A stretch of DNA of 64,000 nt from Ceriagrion tenellum (GCA_963169105.1 OY720639.1:85232593-85296592), one strand, 5' to 3'; numbered from the stretch's first letter, positions 44,499-54,936 are shown. Notes: generated by a model from the letters alone, not told the origin. Translations and numbers: made by a program.

Positions 44499-45909
44499 GG
44501 GGCTGTTTCTCAGATCTACAAGCCACGTGACCACTTTCATAAGGCGGATGGGTTACTCAGACATACCGATGACTTCTACTAGTCCAAAAAAATGGCGGGC
44601 CTAATCAAGACCATACATAACTTGTATTTTGATGATTACGATACATTTGGGGCGTGCACCTTGCAATATATCCTATTCTAAAGTTAGTGCAATGTTTTTG
44701 GGTAAATACAAATAATTGAATATGGGCTGGAAAGTAATTTAATGTCACAACTTACCTTAAAAGATCCCAAGCGAATGCGAGTTTACGGGTTCACCTAACA
44801 TCATTAAATAGAATCGTTAATTTCGACGTATTTCTTATAGGATGAGCTCTAAATGATAGTTATTAATAATCCTTACATTTCAAGATATTATGGCTAGTTG
44901 ATTTTATCTTTAGTGAACCAATATAAATGGCGTTCCAACGTAATATCATAACGAAACTCCATGGTAACACACCGTATGATGGCGACAATAACATTTATTG
45001 TAACTAACAGTTCGCATTTACTGTTATTAATGGTTATATTACTCAACAGAAACGAATTGGTAAGTAGATGTTTATAACTAATAAGTTAAAGAGTGTGAAA
45101 CATCAGGATATTTAATTGTTTTCTCTCGACTGCTGTGTCGTCGTGAATTTCGCCCGAAAAACAATTTTATCTCTAATTACGCGCTAGAAGACTTTCATTT
45201 GTTTGTTGATTTATTCTTCGACCGAAGTATTTGTTTTCAGGCGAAATTTTTCGACGACACAGCATTCGAGAGAAAACAATTAAATATCCTGATGTTTCAC
45301 ACTCTTTAACTTATTAGTTATAAACATCTACTTACCAATTCGTTTCTGTTGAGTAATATAATCATTAATAACAGGAAAAACAAAGTTAGTTACAATAAAT
45401 GTTATTGTCACCACCATACGGTATGCTACCATGAAGTTTAGTTATGATATTATGTTGTAACGCCGTTTATAGTGGTTCAATAAAGATAAAATCAACTAGC
45501 CATAATATCTTGAAATGTACGGTTTATTAATAATTACCATTTAGAGCTCATTCTATAATAAATACCTCGAAATTAACGATTATATTTAATGATGTTAGGT
45601 GAACCCGAAAACTCGCATTCGCTTGGGATCTTTTAAGGTAAACTGTAACATAAAATTACTTTCCAGCCCATATTCAATCATTTGTATTTACCCAAAAACA
45701 TTGCACTAACTTTCGAATAGGAGATATTGCAAGGTGCCCGCCCCAAATGTATCGTAATCATCAAAATACGAGTTGTGTATGGTCTTGATTAGGCCCGCCA
45801 TTTTTTTGGACTAGTAGAAGTCCTCGGTATATCTGAGTAACCCATCGGCCTTGTGAAAATGGTCACGTGACTTGTAACTTTTAGACTTGTAGCTCTGAGA
45901 AACAGCCCC
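44499..45909. mobile_element. 1.4-kb fold-back element with about 670-bp arms
   Basis: Left arm 44499-45163 and right arm 45232-45909 are inverted complements at roughly 90 percent, separated by a spacer of about 68 bp. Outer ends are GGGGCTGTTTCTCAGA and its complement. Inner ends are near TTTCGCC.GAAAACAA. A 14-base insertion near the outer end (about 45876-45890) distinguishes the right arm. No coding frame over 60 codons. No target-site duplication was found (flanks GTGACCAA and CAGATATT). Ends do not identify a superfamily. Confidence 0.9.
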
Positions 45910-46920
45910 CAGATATTAATAAGCGGTAAATTATGCCTGTAAATTGAACCTCACCAAGCTGGGCGTGACTTAATATATATAAAACATTTTTAATGCCAAA
46001 AAAGAGCTGAAAATGGCGTTGAATTACTACTATGGCAACATCATCCAGCGTAGTTGAGGTACACGGCAGGGGAAATGGCTGGAGGAGTGAGTAGCTACGT
46101 TCTCTACAATCCCAGAAGTCCTAGGGGCGGTGAGCAATATTTAAAATTTACCAAAGTAATTTATGAGCAATATCAAATTTATTAATCAGAATTCTTTCAT
46201 GTACCGTTCCCTTGTGAAATCTGTAGTTAAGGTGCTATATAGCTACACTACAGGATGGTGATCTTTGTGCGACGCATTTTACCAATCCCAAAATGTCTGA
46301 GGAGAAGTGCTGCATTCTGAGATGTGAGACGAATGGAAGAAGGCTTTTCCTTTTCCCATTTGCAACAGATGGCAAAGTTAACTGACCTTAAATTCAATAC
46401 CCGATTTACAGTTTCATCTATCAATGGAGAGGCCGTGAAATACACACCCTCAAAATAGGAATATAACATATATTTAGGAAGACTTTTACGTAATGGCTAT
46501 GAAAAAGATGAGCTGTAGTTTTGAAAAGGCAAATTTTATCATCACTCTTTTCGAGACATGGTAACGGTGAACCAAAATCAAAGCGGAAGATTGAACGTTT
46601 CCCTAGAACGAGGAGTGTAAAACGAGGAGTGTAAGTGATTCATTCTTCGCATAGTCGATGTGCTTGCGGAACATGTAGTTCAAGTTCAACATTTCAACGA
46701 TTACGCTTCGACAATTGCTACCTAGTGACTTCAAAATCACAGCCAACATGAGGGCGTGCCTTATTCAGCACAGCATCGGAGCATCTACATCTTTTTCTAG
46801 CAAACTCCAATTGTTATACGCTTTTCTTTAGCTCGCTATTCCCTGGATCCATGGATCAATGGGTCCATGGTTACCACTGGATTTTACCCAACATAGTTAC
46901 CACTTCATTCGCCTAAAAAC
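45910..46920. other. No gene recognised
   Basis: AT-rich DNA with one 73-codon minus frame (46469-46248) of no recognised family. Confidence 0.4.
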
Positions 46921-46922
46921 AT

Positions 46923-47175
46923 GAGTCGAGTTAGACTAGCAGTTAGAGTCGTAGAGTCGAGTTGGAGTTAGAGTCTATCATTCAAAGGCATCAAATCGAG
47001 TCTACATCCAAGCGAATTGCTTTTCTAGTAAACAGTCGTACGTTTTTTAGTCCTAGTTAGTAAAATGTTTATAAAACAACTGGTTGTTTTTACACATTTT
47101 ACTAACTGGGACTCGCCTTATAAAACAACTTTCTGTATTTAAACATTTTATTAACTATGACTAAAAAGTAAAAAA
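46923..47175. repeat. Short tandem (GAGTCGAGTTAGA-type) and multi-arm inverted repeat
   Basis: GAGTCGAGTT and GTTAGAGTC words recur at 46922-46975. At 47043-47175 TTAGTCCTAGTTAGTAAAATGTTTATAAAACAAC pairs with both an internal complement (CATTTTACTAACTGGGACT) and an outer complement (AACATTTTATTAACTATGACTAA), so three related arms can form alternative hairpins. Confidence 0.6.
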
Positions 47176-47296
47176 AATAATAAAACGATGAAAAGAAAAA
47201 AATGTTAAGCATGCTTTTCTACAAAGGTCTAAAAAGAAAGAAATGTCAAAACATCGTACTAAAAAGGAAAAAATAATATTTGCTCAAGTGAATGAA

Positions 47297-47838
47297 AGTT
47301 TAGCCTAGTACTGGAAATAATTAAATTCAATTCAAGTAAATTAGCCATACAATGGATTACCTATGAACATAAATAGAAAAAAAAATGTTTTCAACAGTAA
47401 CGTTTACTGTGCTTAACCCTTTTAGTGCGGAATGACGTGATATCACGTCATGTTTTTTTTACGCTGGGGCTGATGACGTGAAATCACGTCAAGGGTGCCT
47501 CGAGTGTTCCAGTTTTCACTAGGGGGCCTAGTGAAAGTTCCCCAGTAAAAGGTAGACAACTTCAGGCACCCTTGACGTGATTTCACGTAATCAGCACCGG
47601 CGTAAAGACAACCATGACGTGATATCACGTCAGGCCGCACTCAAAGGGTTAACGTTTTCTGTTTATGCAAGACCACAACGAAAAGCATGGGGCGCTCTTG
47701 GGGTGGTATTGTATAAACAGAAAACGTTAAACATGATATCCTTACTGTAGAAAACATTTTTTTCTGTTTATGTTCATAGGTTATCCACTGAATGACTAGT
47801 TTCCTTGAATTGAATTTAATTATTTCCAGTACGCTACC
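47297..47838. mobile_element. Outer fold-back element with a nested TTAA element
   Basis: Left arm 47303-47410 (AGTACTGGAAATAATTAAATTCAATTCAAG ... TTACTGT) is the inverted complement of right arm 47735-47835 (ACTGTAGAAAACATTTTTTTC ... GAATTTAATTATTTCCAGTACG). Between the arms are the TTAA element (47413-47652) and a hairpin (GTTAACGTTTTCTGTTTAT / ATAAACAGAAAACGTTAAAC at 47649-47730). Apparently the TTAA element inserted in the loop side of the older inverted repeat. Confidence 0.75.
47413..47652. mobile_element. 240-bp TTAA-flanked MITE with four TGACGTGA..TCACGTCA palindromes
   Basis: Bounded by TTAA (47413-47416, 47649-47652). Terminal inverted repeats start TTAACCCTTT.AGTGCGG and run about 30 bases. 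Inside are TGACGTGATATCACGTCA at 47433-47450 and 47615-47632 (perfect 18-base palindromes), TGACGTGAAATCACGTCA at 47474-47491 and TGACGTGATTTCACGTAA at 47573-47590. A 65-codon minus frame is incidental. The TTAA target and CCCTTT ends fit a piggyBac-derived non-autonomous element. Confidence 0.85.
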
Positions 47839-47849
47839 AGCGAACAGGA

Positions 47850-48236
47850 GGTGTTTCATAAATCTGAGAGAGATTAAGGTGGGAGCCCCTAGAGACTCGG
47901 AAGCTACGCGCCTGGCTTAGCTGGCTTGTGAAATTCAGTAGTGGTGTGTTTCAGAGCGACACAGAGGATATTATCATGACGCCATACTACATCTCTAGGT
48001 CTGACAGAAGCGATGAAATAAGAGAGATACATTGCCGAACTGATAGGAACAAAAACTCGTTCTTTACGCGCACAATAAGCGACCACAATAAAAACTGAGC
48101 TCCACTAAATACGCTCCCATAATACACATCACCATTTCACCTCCAAAAACTTTACATCATTACACGGCTGATGCCCGAACACCCCCTGTCACACGCCCAT
48201 GCGGCGGCTCGCAGGGTAGTATGCAGATTTAGATTA
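47850..48236 (+). mobile_element. Family B retrotransposon 3' end
   Basis: Plus strand: RDIILMTPYYISRSDRS-like segment, IRE-IHCRTDRNKNSFFTRTI and DHNKN (about 47960-48095), followed by the 3' UTR (CACGCCCATGCGGCGGCTCGCAGGGTAGTATG) and a degenerate tail at 48220-48236. 5'-truncated and frameshifted. Same subfamily as 21992-22440. Confidence 0.8.
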
Positions 48237-48468
48237 GCCAGTTAATTGATATTCTTTCCCCCCCTGATTTTGAAGCTACGTAGAGACAATTCGGAAGCTA
48301 TCACTCCGGCATTCATAAGGGACGTTTTGCATGAGATTGGAATGCCGAATGCATGGTTGTGTAACACACTCGCAAGGCTAATGCTACCCGTGCCCTACAA
48401 TATTCACCAATGCGCAAACGACCTCAACAGCCGCCCGCTAACCATTAAACGACTACCGCTCTATCAAA

Positions 48469-48523
48469 GCCTGCCACAAATACGGCGGTGAAACACGCAT
48501 TCGCCGCCGTATTTGCGGCAGGC
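48469..48523. repeat. Strong GC-rich hairpin, 20-bp stem
   Basis: GCCTGCCACAAATACGGCGG (48469-48488) pairs with CCGCCGTATTTGCGGCAGGC (48504-48523) with a single A-C mismatch and a 15-base loop. It stands in a stretch (48240-48700) without recognised genes, where an 81-codon plus frame ends at the hairpin. Confidence 0.85.
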
Positions 48524-48695
48524 TCGGATACCGTCTCATAAAGCCAAGCACGGCATTAAATGCTTGCTTAGGATACAGTCGCTTTGGCGTGGCTTATTTG
48601 AAGTCCTCCTCTCCCTCGCGTTGCCGTCTTTGATGGACCGCAAGGGCTTAAGATCTAGTTCCATCGATATCCTCCAAATTACAACTGGAATTAGG

Positions 48696-48768
48696 ATGCC
48701 TGGATAGCATAGTGGTCCGCGCATTGGCCCGGAAAGCTACTTGTACGAGGTTCAATCCCTATTACAGG
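48696..48768 (+). repeat. tRNA-like SINE head
   Basis: GCCTGGATAGCATAGTGGTC (48699 on) carries an A box (TAGCATAGTGG), and GAGGTTCAATCCC a B-box relative. The end TTACAGGC pairs with the start GCCTGGA in 6 of 7 positions. It lacks a convincing anticodon arm, so I call it a tRNA-derived SINE head rather than a gene. Confidence 0.65.
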
Positions 48769-49117
48769 CTGGTTTTTTTCTCGTGGTAACTTCAATATAT
48801 TTCGGAATTTTAATAATAATGGTGCAAGAATATACAGGGTGTATAAAAAAGAATCACCTGATTTTGAAACTTTATATTTATTGATGGAAACAGGCTAAAA
48901 AACAGGGTAAAATTTCAAAATACTCCCTAGATCTAAATGCTTCAGCTTTGGTATTACATATGTTCTAGTTTGGTACTACAAATGTCCACCAGTTGCAGGA
49001 CGGACAACTTCTATATTTCCATTGGCCATTTGATTGGCAAGCATTTCCTTCTCGGAACGCCCCTCTGTTCTGTAATCACAACACTAAAAATCAGGTCTTT
49101 CTCTTTTAGTACACGCT
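48769..49117. other. No gene recognised; one TACAGGGTG end
   Basis: TACAGGGTGTATAAAAAAGA at 48834 resembles the CAGGGTGG end at 8655-9386. No matching inverted end was found, so it may be a solo end or the SINE body. Confidence 0.35.
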
Positions 49118-49549
49118 ATACTTTTATATGACTGATATTCTCAGCAATTAAGTAAAGATATCAATGAAAGTCTTTAACTTGACTCATTTTTTTCCTGCGG
49201 TAAGTTTTAAACTCCCTCACCACGGAACGTTTTTCTGTTATTCTGAAAAAATAACTGTGGTGGCAACGCGATTAGTTAAAAAAAAATAGTTGGGAAAACA
49301 CACTAACTACACACTGTGGGTTTTTTTGACCACATCTAGGTGCTAAAAGTCCCTCAGTTTTTAATAATGCCCCCCTGGAGTGCACACCCGTCCCAATTCC
49401 CATGTAAAAGGACTGGTATTATTCGTCAGAAATCTCAGTAAGTAGTTAGGTAAGGGGCTGATATTTTCGTATTGTAGGAAGCGTGAGATGATTTCTTTAA
49501 ATTCATCGATTTACAGGCGAAAATATGTTTTTCGCTTAAACTTCCTTAA
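49118..49549 (-). mobile_element. Family D element, 5' two-thirds
   Basis: The minus strand from 49549 reads TTAAGGAAGTTTAAGCGAAAAACAT and follows the D copy at 34514 (or 26395) through ACTACTTACTGAGATTTCTG, CATGGGAATTGGGACGGGTG, CACAGTGTGTAGTTAGTGTG and GTCAAGTTAAAGACTTTC. It ends near the CAGTCATATA block. TTAA at the outer end is kept. Confidence 0.7.
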
Positions 49550-50030
49550 ATTTGACGCGTTGTTGAAAATGGTCACCCGCACGCCCTAGGTGAGAGCACA
49601 CGGAGCCTAATTACGGCTACAGAATTTTTTTTTTACGAACTATAGATCTTTTTAACTGTGGATTTTACACATTACATCTAAGCCATCATTGATCATTACT
49701 ATTATTGGGTTAATCTACTGGCTAAGGTATAGTTTAAGATGGAAGACGGTACAAACTCAGTAAAACTTAACATGCCTAGGCCCTTGTACTGTTACCCGAT
49801 TTATTTCTTCATCTCGGCAGACGTTCTATCTATTTAAATTCCATCTATAAAAACAATTCTCATTTAGGTACTGAAGTAAAAGCATAATGTATATTTCCAT
49901 CAATATTTATAACGGTTGTAACATAACGCTGGCCTCGCCATTTTACTTTTACCACCTCACGGCTTATTATAACAATAAGGGACCCACCATATTGTGAATT
50001 GAGAATAAACAATAGACCGAGGGAGTGGAA
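49550..50030. other. No gene recognised
   Basis: AT-rich sequence with overlapping short minus frames (124 and 134 codons reach across from 50234 and 50361) that depend on the tandem repeat next to it and show no domain. Confidence 0.4.
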
Positions 50031-50039
50031 GCGTCGGCA

Positions 50040-50200
50040 ACGAAAGGAGCTGGGGAGTGTAGAGGAAACCGTCGGAGTGTACGGTCGTGCCAGGACAGCA
50101 CGCAGGGATTTTTTGTAGATAAAACCGTCGGAGTGTACGGTCGTGCCAGGACAGCACGCAAGTTTTGGTAGAGGAAAGTTCCAGAGTGTGGCATCGTGCG
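50040..50200. repeat. Tandem repeat, 56-bp unit, about 2.6 copies, two hairpins per unit
   Basis: ACCGTCGGAGTGTACGGTCG begins at 50068 and 50124. A degenerate third copy follows at about 50170. Each unit contains CCGT-loop-ACGG and CGTGC-loop-GCACG. The frame is open on the minus strand, giving repeated CCPGTTVHSDGF peptides. Confidence 0.85.
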
Positions 50201-51016
50201 AGACATAGCCTACGTAGAAAAGGAGAATTGACAAAGGAGCTGGAATTAAGGAGAGGAACGGGAGATTTCACAACGGGACGAGACCCAGGAGCTGAGGGCC
50301 CGCCAAGGACGAACACTACGCAGGCTGAGAGGATTTTCCAGACCACAGAGGGACAAGCCAACCTGTGTCGTCGAATAATTGGGTTTTAACTATAAACTTT
50401 TATTTTCATATAAGATACAAGAAGCCATAAGGCAAGAGGTTTTTAATTGGCCAAGAATTAAGTTTGTGACTGGATGTTGTGAAAATTTTAAGTGGAGAAG
50501 TGTGGCAAATAATTGGACAATATACTTAAAAGAAGGAATAATTATTCATATGCCAAATTTGTGTGTAAATTAGAATATACAGTTGGTCATGACCTTAGGA
50601 TATAAGTAATTATTTTCATGATTTAAATTGTCTGTAAATTGAATATTTCATTTTGTTAAGTAAATTGCTACCGTATCTCTAAACCTGCTACGTTTCATGC
50701 ATTTTCTTTTCCGACGAGCAAGCTGGGGCAAAATACAAAGTAGAACTATAACGAAGGAAATACGTGTTACACGGTGTCACTAGCTTCCCCGCATCATCAG
50801 CATTATAAGGTACATATTTTCACTGCCACATATGTTTCAAATTAGTATGTTTACAATGTCGATAAGAATTTGTACCAGATGATGACGCGTCGGCTATGCG
50901 CTGAAAGTAGTCATACCACAAAAAATATTGGTGGTGATTTACTTTGCGTAAATACTTTACTGGTGGTAAATTTTGACATAAATAATGTATTTCATTATGA
51001 AATTGCCATGAGAAAA
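50201..51016. other. No gene recognised
   Basis: Short frames only; one GC-richer segment (50220-50330), then AT-rich. No shared repeat noticed. Confidence 0.35.
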
Positions 51017-51088
51017 ATTCGGCCTGGACCGGGACACGAACCACTGACCTTTGATGTGCGGGACCAATGCGAAGACCACTACGCTATC
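51017..51088 (-). repeat. tRNA-like SINE head with intact acceptor stem
   Basis: On the minus strand the 72-nt segment starts GCCTGGA and ends TCCAGGC, a perfect 7-bp acceptor pairing. A D-like arm GCG/CGC encloses TAGTGGTCTT. An anticodon-like arm TTGGT/ATCAA encloses CCCGCAC (would read CGC, but position 33 is C instead of T). The T arm is poor (GTGGTTCGTG without a full stem). The A box TAGCGTAGTGG is good. I infer a SINE head from a tRNA-like ancestor, not a working tRNA gene. Confidence 0.65.
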
Positions 51089-51114
51089 CAGGCTTCCAAT
51101 TACTTCCTAAATAA

Positions 51115-51272
51115 TGCAGCTTGAGTGAAATATCATTCTTCCAACTAATCAATGAGTTTTTCTCATTTTAAAGCCGTAAAAACCTCGGAAAGTAGTTCGT
51201 AAAGGGGATAATATTTTGAAATCTAATTCTTTGGATTCTAGGAGGAATTTTATCTCGCTTTTACTACCTAAG
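51115..51272. mobile_element. Family D miniature with same-type sequence at both ends
   Basis: The left side reads GCAGCTTGAGTGAAATATCATTCTTCC and the right side ends TTTATCTCGCTTTTACTACC, both corresponding to the 5' end of family D, in opposite directions, meeting near CATTTTAAAGCC. It is a short palindromic derivative. Confidence 0.6.
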
Positions 51273-52744
51273 GAGGAAAATACTGAAGGGAAAGATACTT
51301 TACATCCGTTCACATACATGGGAAATTCATTCCGTTCCCCGAAAAAATCGGCCGCTTATGGAAATGACCTCTTAAGAGAAGTGCCCGCAGAGGCAGATTT
51401 CACTCTACCTACTTATACTGTTGAAAACGACACATAGCCATGTTTCGGAGCTACCTTCACGATGGGGAAAAGGGGGGTGAAAAGGAAGCTTTCTCATTAT
51501 GTAGTTATCATTCAAGTGACTCGTGAAACGCTTGGGGGTGAGTGGGGCTCCATTAAATTTTTAACCAGTTCCTTAACCAAGCTTAAAAGTTTCTCTCCTG
51601 TCCTTCTCCTCGTGCCTGTGTTCCAGAGCTCTCAGAATCAGCGAGTTAATTCCGCGAAGACATTTCCGGAAGGATTTTACCTTTAAAAGCGTGCATAATT
51701 TATTTTGTTTGATCACAGTTATTAAAGCCCGCGATTTCATCGCGTTCAAGCCAACGAAGAAAACAAACAGGAAATGCATGTCTGTGTGCTTAAATTTTCT
51801 TTGTGCAATGACTTCAGAAGGTCTGGTATACTCCTCTGAAGGTAAATGGTTCAGGCTGAAGAAAATGCTTACAATGCAAATCTTATGACTCACAGTACAA
51901 ATCTAAAGACTTAAAATACGCATTAATTTTTATTGACATAATTTTAGCCTCGGTTGCCCCCAACGACACCCATTCGGATGTAATATTTAAGAGGGAAATG
52001 GTGTTTTCATAAATAAATACAGTCGGCTGTGACTTGAATGTTTGTCACGAACTGACGTGAGACTGAGGGGCCTGACTGAGGAGATGTAACAGCGAAAAAG
52101 TTTTTAAAAAAGCTTTAATGACCTGCATGAAAAGAGAAAGTGCGGTCTTACTGAGTAAGTTGATGGCTTCAATCTGCAGGAACGGATGATATCCCGACGC
52201 ACATCTCGAATTCTTTGATGGGGTACACTTTTACCTTAGAAGTGTAGAAGGGGAAACGGGACATCGTGAAAAGACTCCTCATCGCGAGGGCTCGGGTTCG
52301 AATCCTAGCAGATATATTTCAGTGTTAAACTTATCCCCACTTGTGGAGAGCACTTCAATTATAGTAATCCGTCCCACAGATGAAAAGTAAAACGTGGTCC
52401 ACTTGGCGCCGGCCGTTTGTTAAGAGCAGACTGATGCCGACACCGGGTTTCTCTCCACCGTTACTCCGCTTCCCAAGGAAACCTTCCTTTGCCAACCTGA
52501 CCACCCAAACTATCGACTCAATGGCTAAAAAATCACTGCTTCCTAAGTCGCCTTCCCGTTTTCAGGCAACCACTCATCAATGCAGTTAGGATACTAATTT
52601 TTGGGCAAATAAGAGCAGCTAATTTGCAGAACGCATTAAGCACGTCATCTGCCTACTATTTGACTATACCTTTATGTGATTTTTATATCCATTGCAAATA
52701 TTTCCTTTGTCAGGCGTAGAGTTGCAGAGAAGGCGTCATCATTT
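51273..52744. other. No gene recognised; isolated B-box at 52289
   Basis: Frames of 60-106 codons on both strands overlap (51216-51893) without a motif. GGGTTCGAATCCTAG at 52288 is a perfect Pol III B box, but no matching A box or cloverleaf is visible upstream. It may be another SINE relic. Confidence 0.35.
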
Positions 52745-53890
52745 GTCGTTCAATCCTAAGTATGGTTGACTGCAGCCCTCCGCTCATTCCTATCTATAGT
52801 GCTCGCAGAGTTTATGTGCACTGGAGAGTTCCTCCAAGCCTAGCTGCCCATTGTAGATGAACAGCGATTGGCTGCCGGCGTCCAATCCCGTGAATCGGTT
52901 CATAGCTCAGTGCGCGCCGCGTACGAATACTGTAAGTGGCGACCCAAAAGAATAGGCGAAAAAGAACACTATGCCTCGCCGACGCGAGGGCCTTTAGAAT
53001 AGAAATACTATGGACGAGAAACTACTATAGATATCGAGTCAAAACTTGCATTGATTGCTATAGTCATCGCATTGAGGTAAGAAAGTAATCCCCATCGGCG
53101 CAGGTTACCGTGGTTACACGATCAATAAACAAAACTTAAATCCTCTTCACCAAACATTTTGAAAAACACAAATACGAAGATTGCGACTAATTATCATAAC
53201 AACCAATATTTTTATCGCTGGGTAAGAGATCAGAATTTATCGAACCATATTTAATTCAGTTATGAAAGCCTGGCACCCGCTGCTGGATAATTTAAAGTGA
53301 GCTAAAACTAGACTCTTTTGAGTCGCCACTTACGGTATTCGTATGCGGCGCGCACTGAGCTAAGAACCGGTTTACGGGATTGGACGCCGGCAGCCAATCG
53401 CTGCTCATCTACCATGGGCAGCTACGCTTGGAAAAATTCTCCAGTGCACAGAAACTCTGCGAGCACTATAATGCTAGTTTCCTTACCTCCTGGTATCTCT
53501 TCCTATGTAGTTTCCTCTTTATTTGGTACATGAACTTATTCGTGGGTCTTTCTCTTGGGACTTTTCCCTCCATTATACGTTCAATTATGTTCTTCACAAA
53601 CCCATTGTGCCTCAGGGTGTGTCCAATCCATCTGGTTCTTCTTTTCTTTAGTGTTCCATATGGTCCTTTCCTCTTTTACTCTTCTCTACAATTCATCATT
53701 CCTAATCATGTCCGTCCATTTCATCTTCAGCATTCTCATCCAGCACCAGGTCTCGAAGGCTTCTAGTCTTTTCTGGTCAGCTTTTTCAATGTTCCATGCT
53801 TCCGACCAATCAGAGTGCCACGCTCCACACGAAGGTTTTCACATACTGTTTCCTGGTTTGCAGGCCTATCTTCTTTGAGCACAAGAGTAA
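52745..53890 (-). mobile_element. Family C retrotransposon 3' end, split by a TA-flanked element
   Basis: The 3' terminus (TTCAATCCTAAGTATGGTTGACTGCAG) lies at 52749-52794. Coding sequence resumes at 53471 with the complement of REVRKLAL, then VPREKDPRISSCTK-like, NIIERIMEGKVP-like, and LEAFETWCWMRMLKMKWTDM-like and HEAWNIEKADQKR-like segments up to about 53800. It then continues upstream (KTFVWSVAL-like) to 53870. The interrupting element is 52797-53468. The copy is frameshifted and inactive. Confidence 0.8.
52797..53468. mobile_element. 672-bp TA-flanked inverted-repeat element in family C
   Basis: The element begins TAGTGCTCGCAGAGTTT and ends with the exact complement AAACTCTGCGAGCACTA. 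The arms pair for about 150 bp (52797-52945 with 53318-53468) at over 90 percent. Flanking TA is at 52795-52796 and 53469-53470. The uninterrupted family sequence reads CTAATGCTAG (7076), so exactly one TA was duplicated. No transposase frame. Tc1/mariner-type target preference. Confidence 0.9.
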
Positions 53891-54936
53891 GGCGTAAAGA
53901 TAACAAAATCTCCTTATATTCTGCCACCGGCGACAAGTTGCCAAATCGATCTTTTAAATGGCGTGCGACTTTTTATCGTAAGGCGATCATGCACATACAC
54001 ACGCGTCTTCGCTTCGTCACTTCGTTCCAGGCGATGCAACCCACAGGTAGGCATTCGGCGAATGACGAGGACATGTCCGACCTGATGTCACCTTGACAAT
54101 GCAGTGCGAATGAAAACAAATGCCATCCAGCACGCGTGGGAATTTTTTGGCGACGGTTGAGTGTCTTTTTTTGTTCGTTCATTTTTTATTTCCTCCACGA
54201 CTATCTCTCTATCTTTTGTTGTCTCTCATTGAAACCTCGCCGCGGTTTCCATCGACGATTGGAATGTCGCGACCCTTGGGAGACCACAGCGCGACAATCA
54301 CCGCAGCTTGAGGTCCACGACCACCGTGGGAATCGAACCCAAGATCCCTTGCGTGGCGTGGGTGCGGGTAGAGAGAAGATCGACATATAGTTTTTCCCAA
54401 TGCATTCGCTCCTCGTTCCGTGTCGAATGGTCACGGTCAAGGTTACCAACGTTAGAGTGTACATATCGATTGGCAAAAGGGGTTTTGGGCGGATTTACAC
54501 ATGAAGGCGGCTAAAATAGTGAAAAATCGATGTCCATCGTTAATACGCATCGGAATTTGCCTCCTTATACTTAACTATCGGTCACCTTACAAAAACTCCA
54601 ACAGAAGAAGTTTGGGAAATAAAAGCGTTCGTCCATCACGCACTCCCAGGTCCGAAGGCATTCGTGGAAATTTTTGAACGTGAAAAAATAAATCAGATTC
54701 ATATGCGAGTCTAAACAGCTAATGCATTATTAGAACTATTTCATTTATCAGTAATAAATGCAACAACAATTACAATTCTCACTTTTAATTAAGCGCTGGC
54801 AATGAAAAACATCTCCACGTAACATAAAATAGTTACGTTCGTAACAGTAAGACCCTCTCCGGGAAATTAATTTGTATTTTGCAAAAAATTTCAGGCGAAA
54901 AATGATAAAAACACCAAGATGAAATTAAATTAATTA
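53891..54936. other. No gene recognised; possible SINE B box on the minus strand
   Basis: Frames of 63-93 codons overlap on both strands at 53815-54514. The minus strand has GGGTTCGATTCCCACGG at about 54343-54327, a good B box, without a clear A box. CpG content is raised between 54230 and 54400. Confidence 0.35.

Noticed and set aside
44499..45909. Assembly artefact (false inverted duplication)
   Set aside because: The arms differ by many substitutions and indels, which a duplication error would not create.
48696..48768. Functional tRNA gene
   Set aside because: Anticodon and T arms do not fold well, and the same head recurs as a repeat, so a SINE is more likely.
50330..50400. LTR end and primer-binding site (CAACCTGTGTCGTCGAATAA)
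   Set aside because: No paired LTR, no gag or pol, and no clear tRNA complement was found.
52288..52302. tRNA gene from B box GGTTCGAATCC
   Set aside because: No matching A box or cloverleaf upstream.
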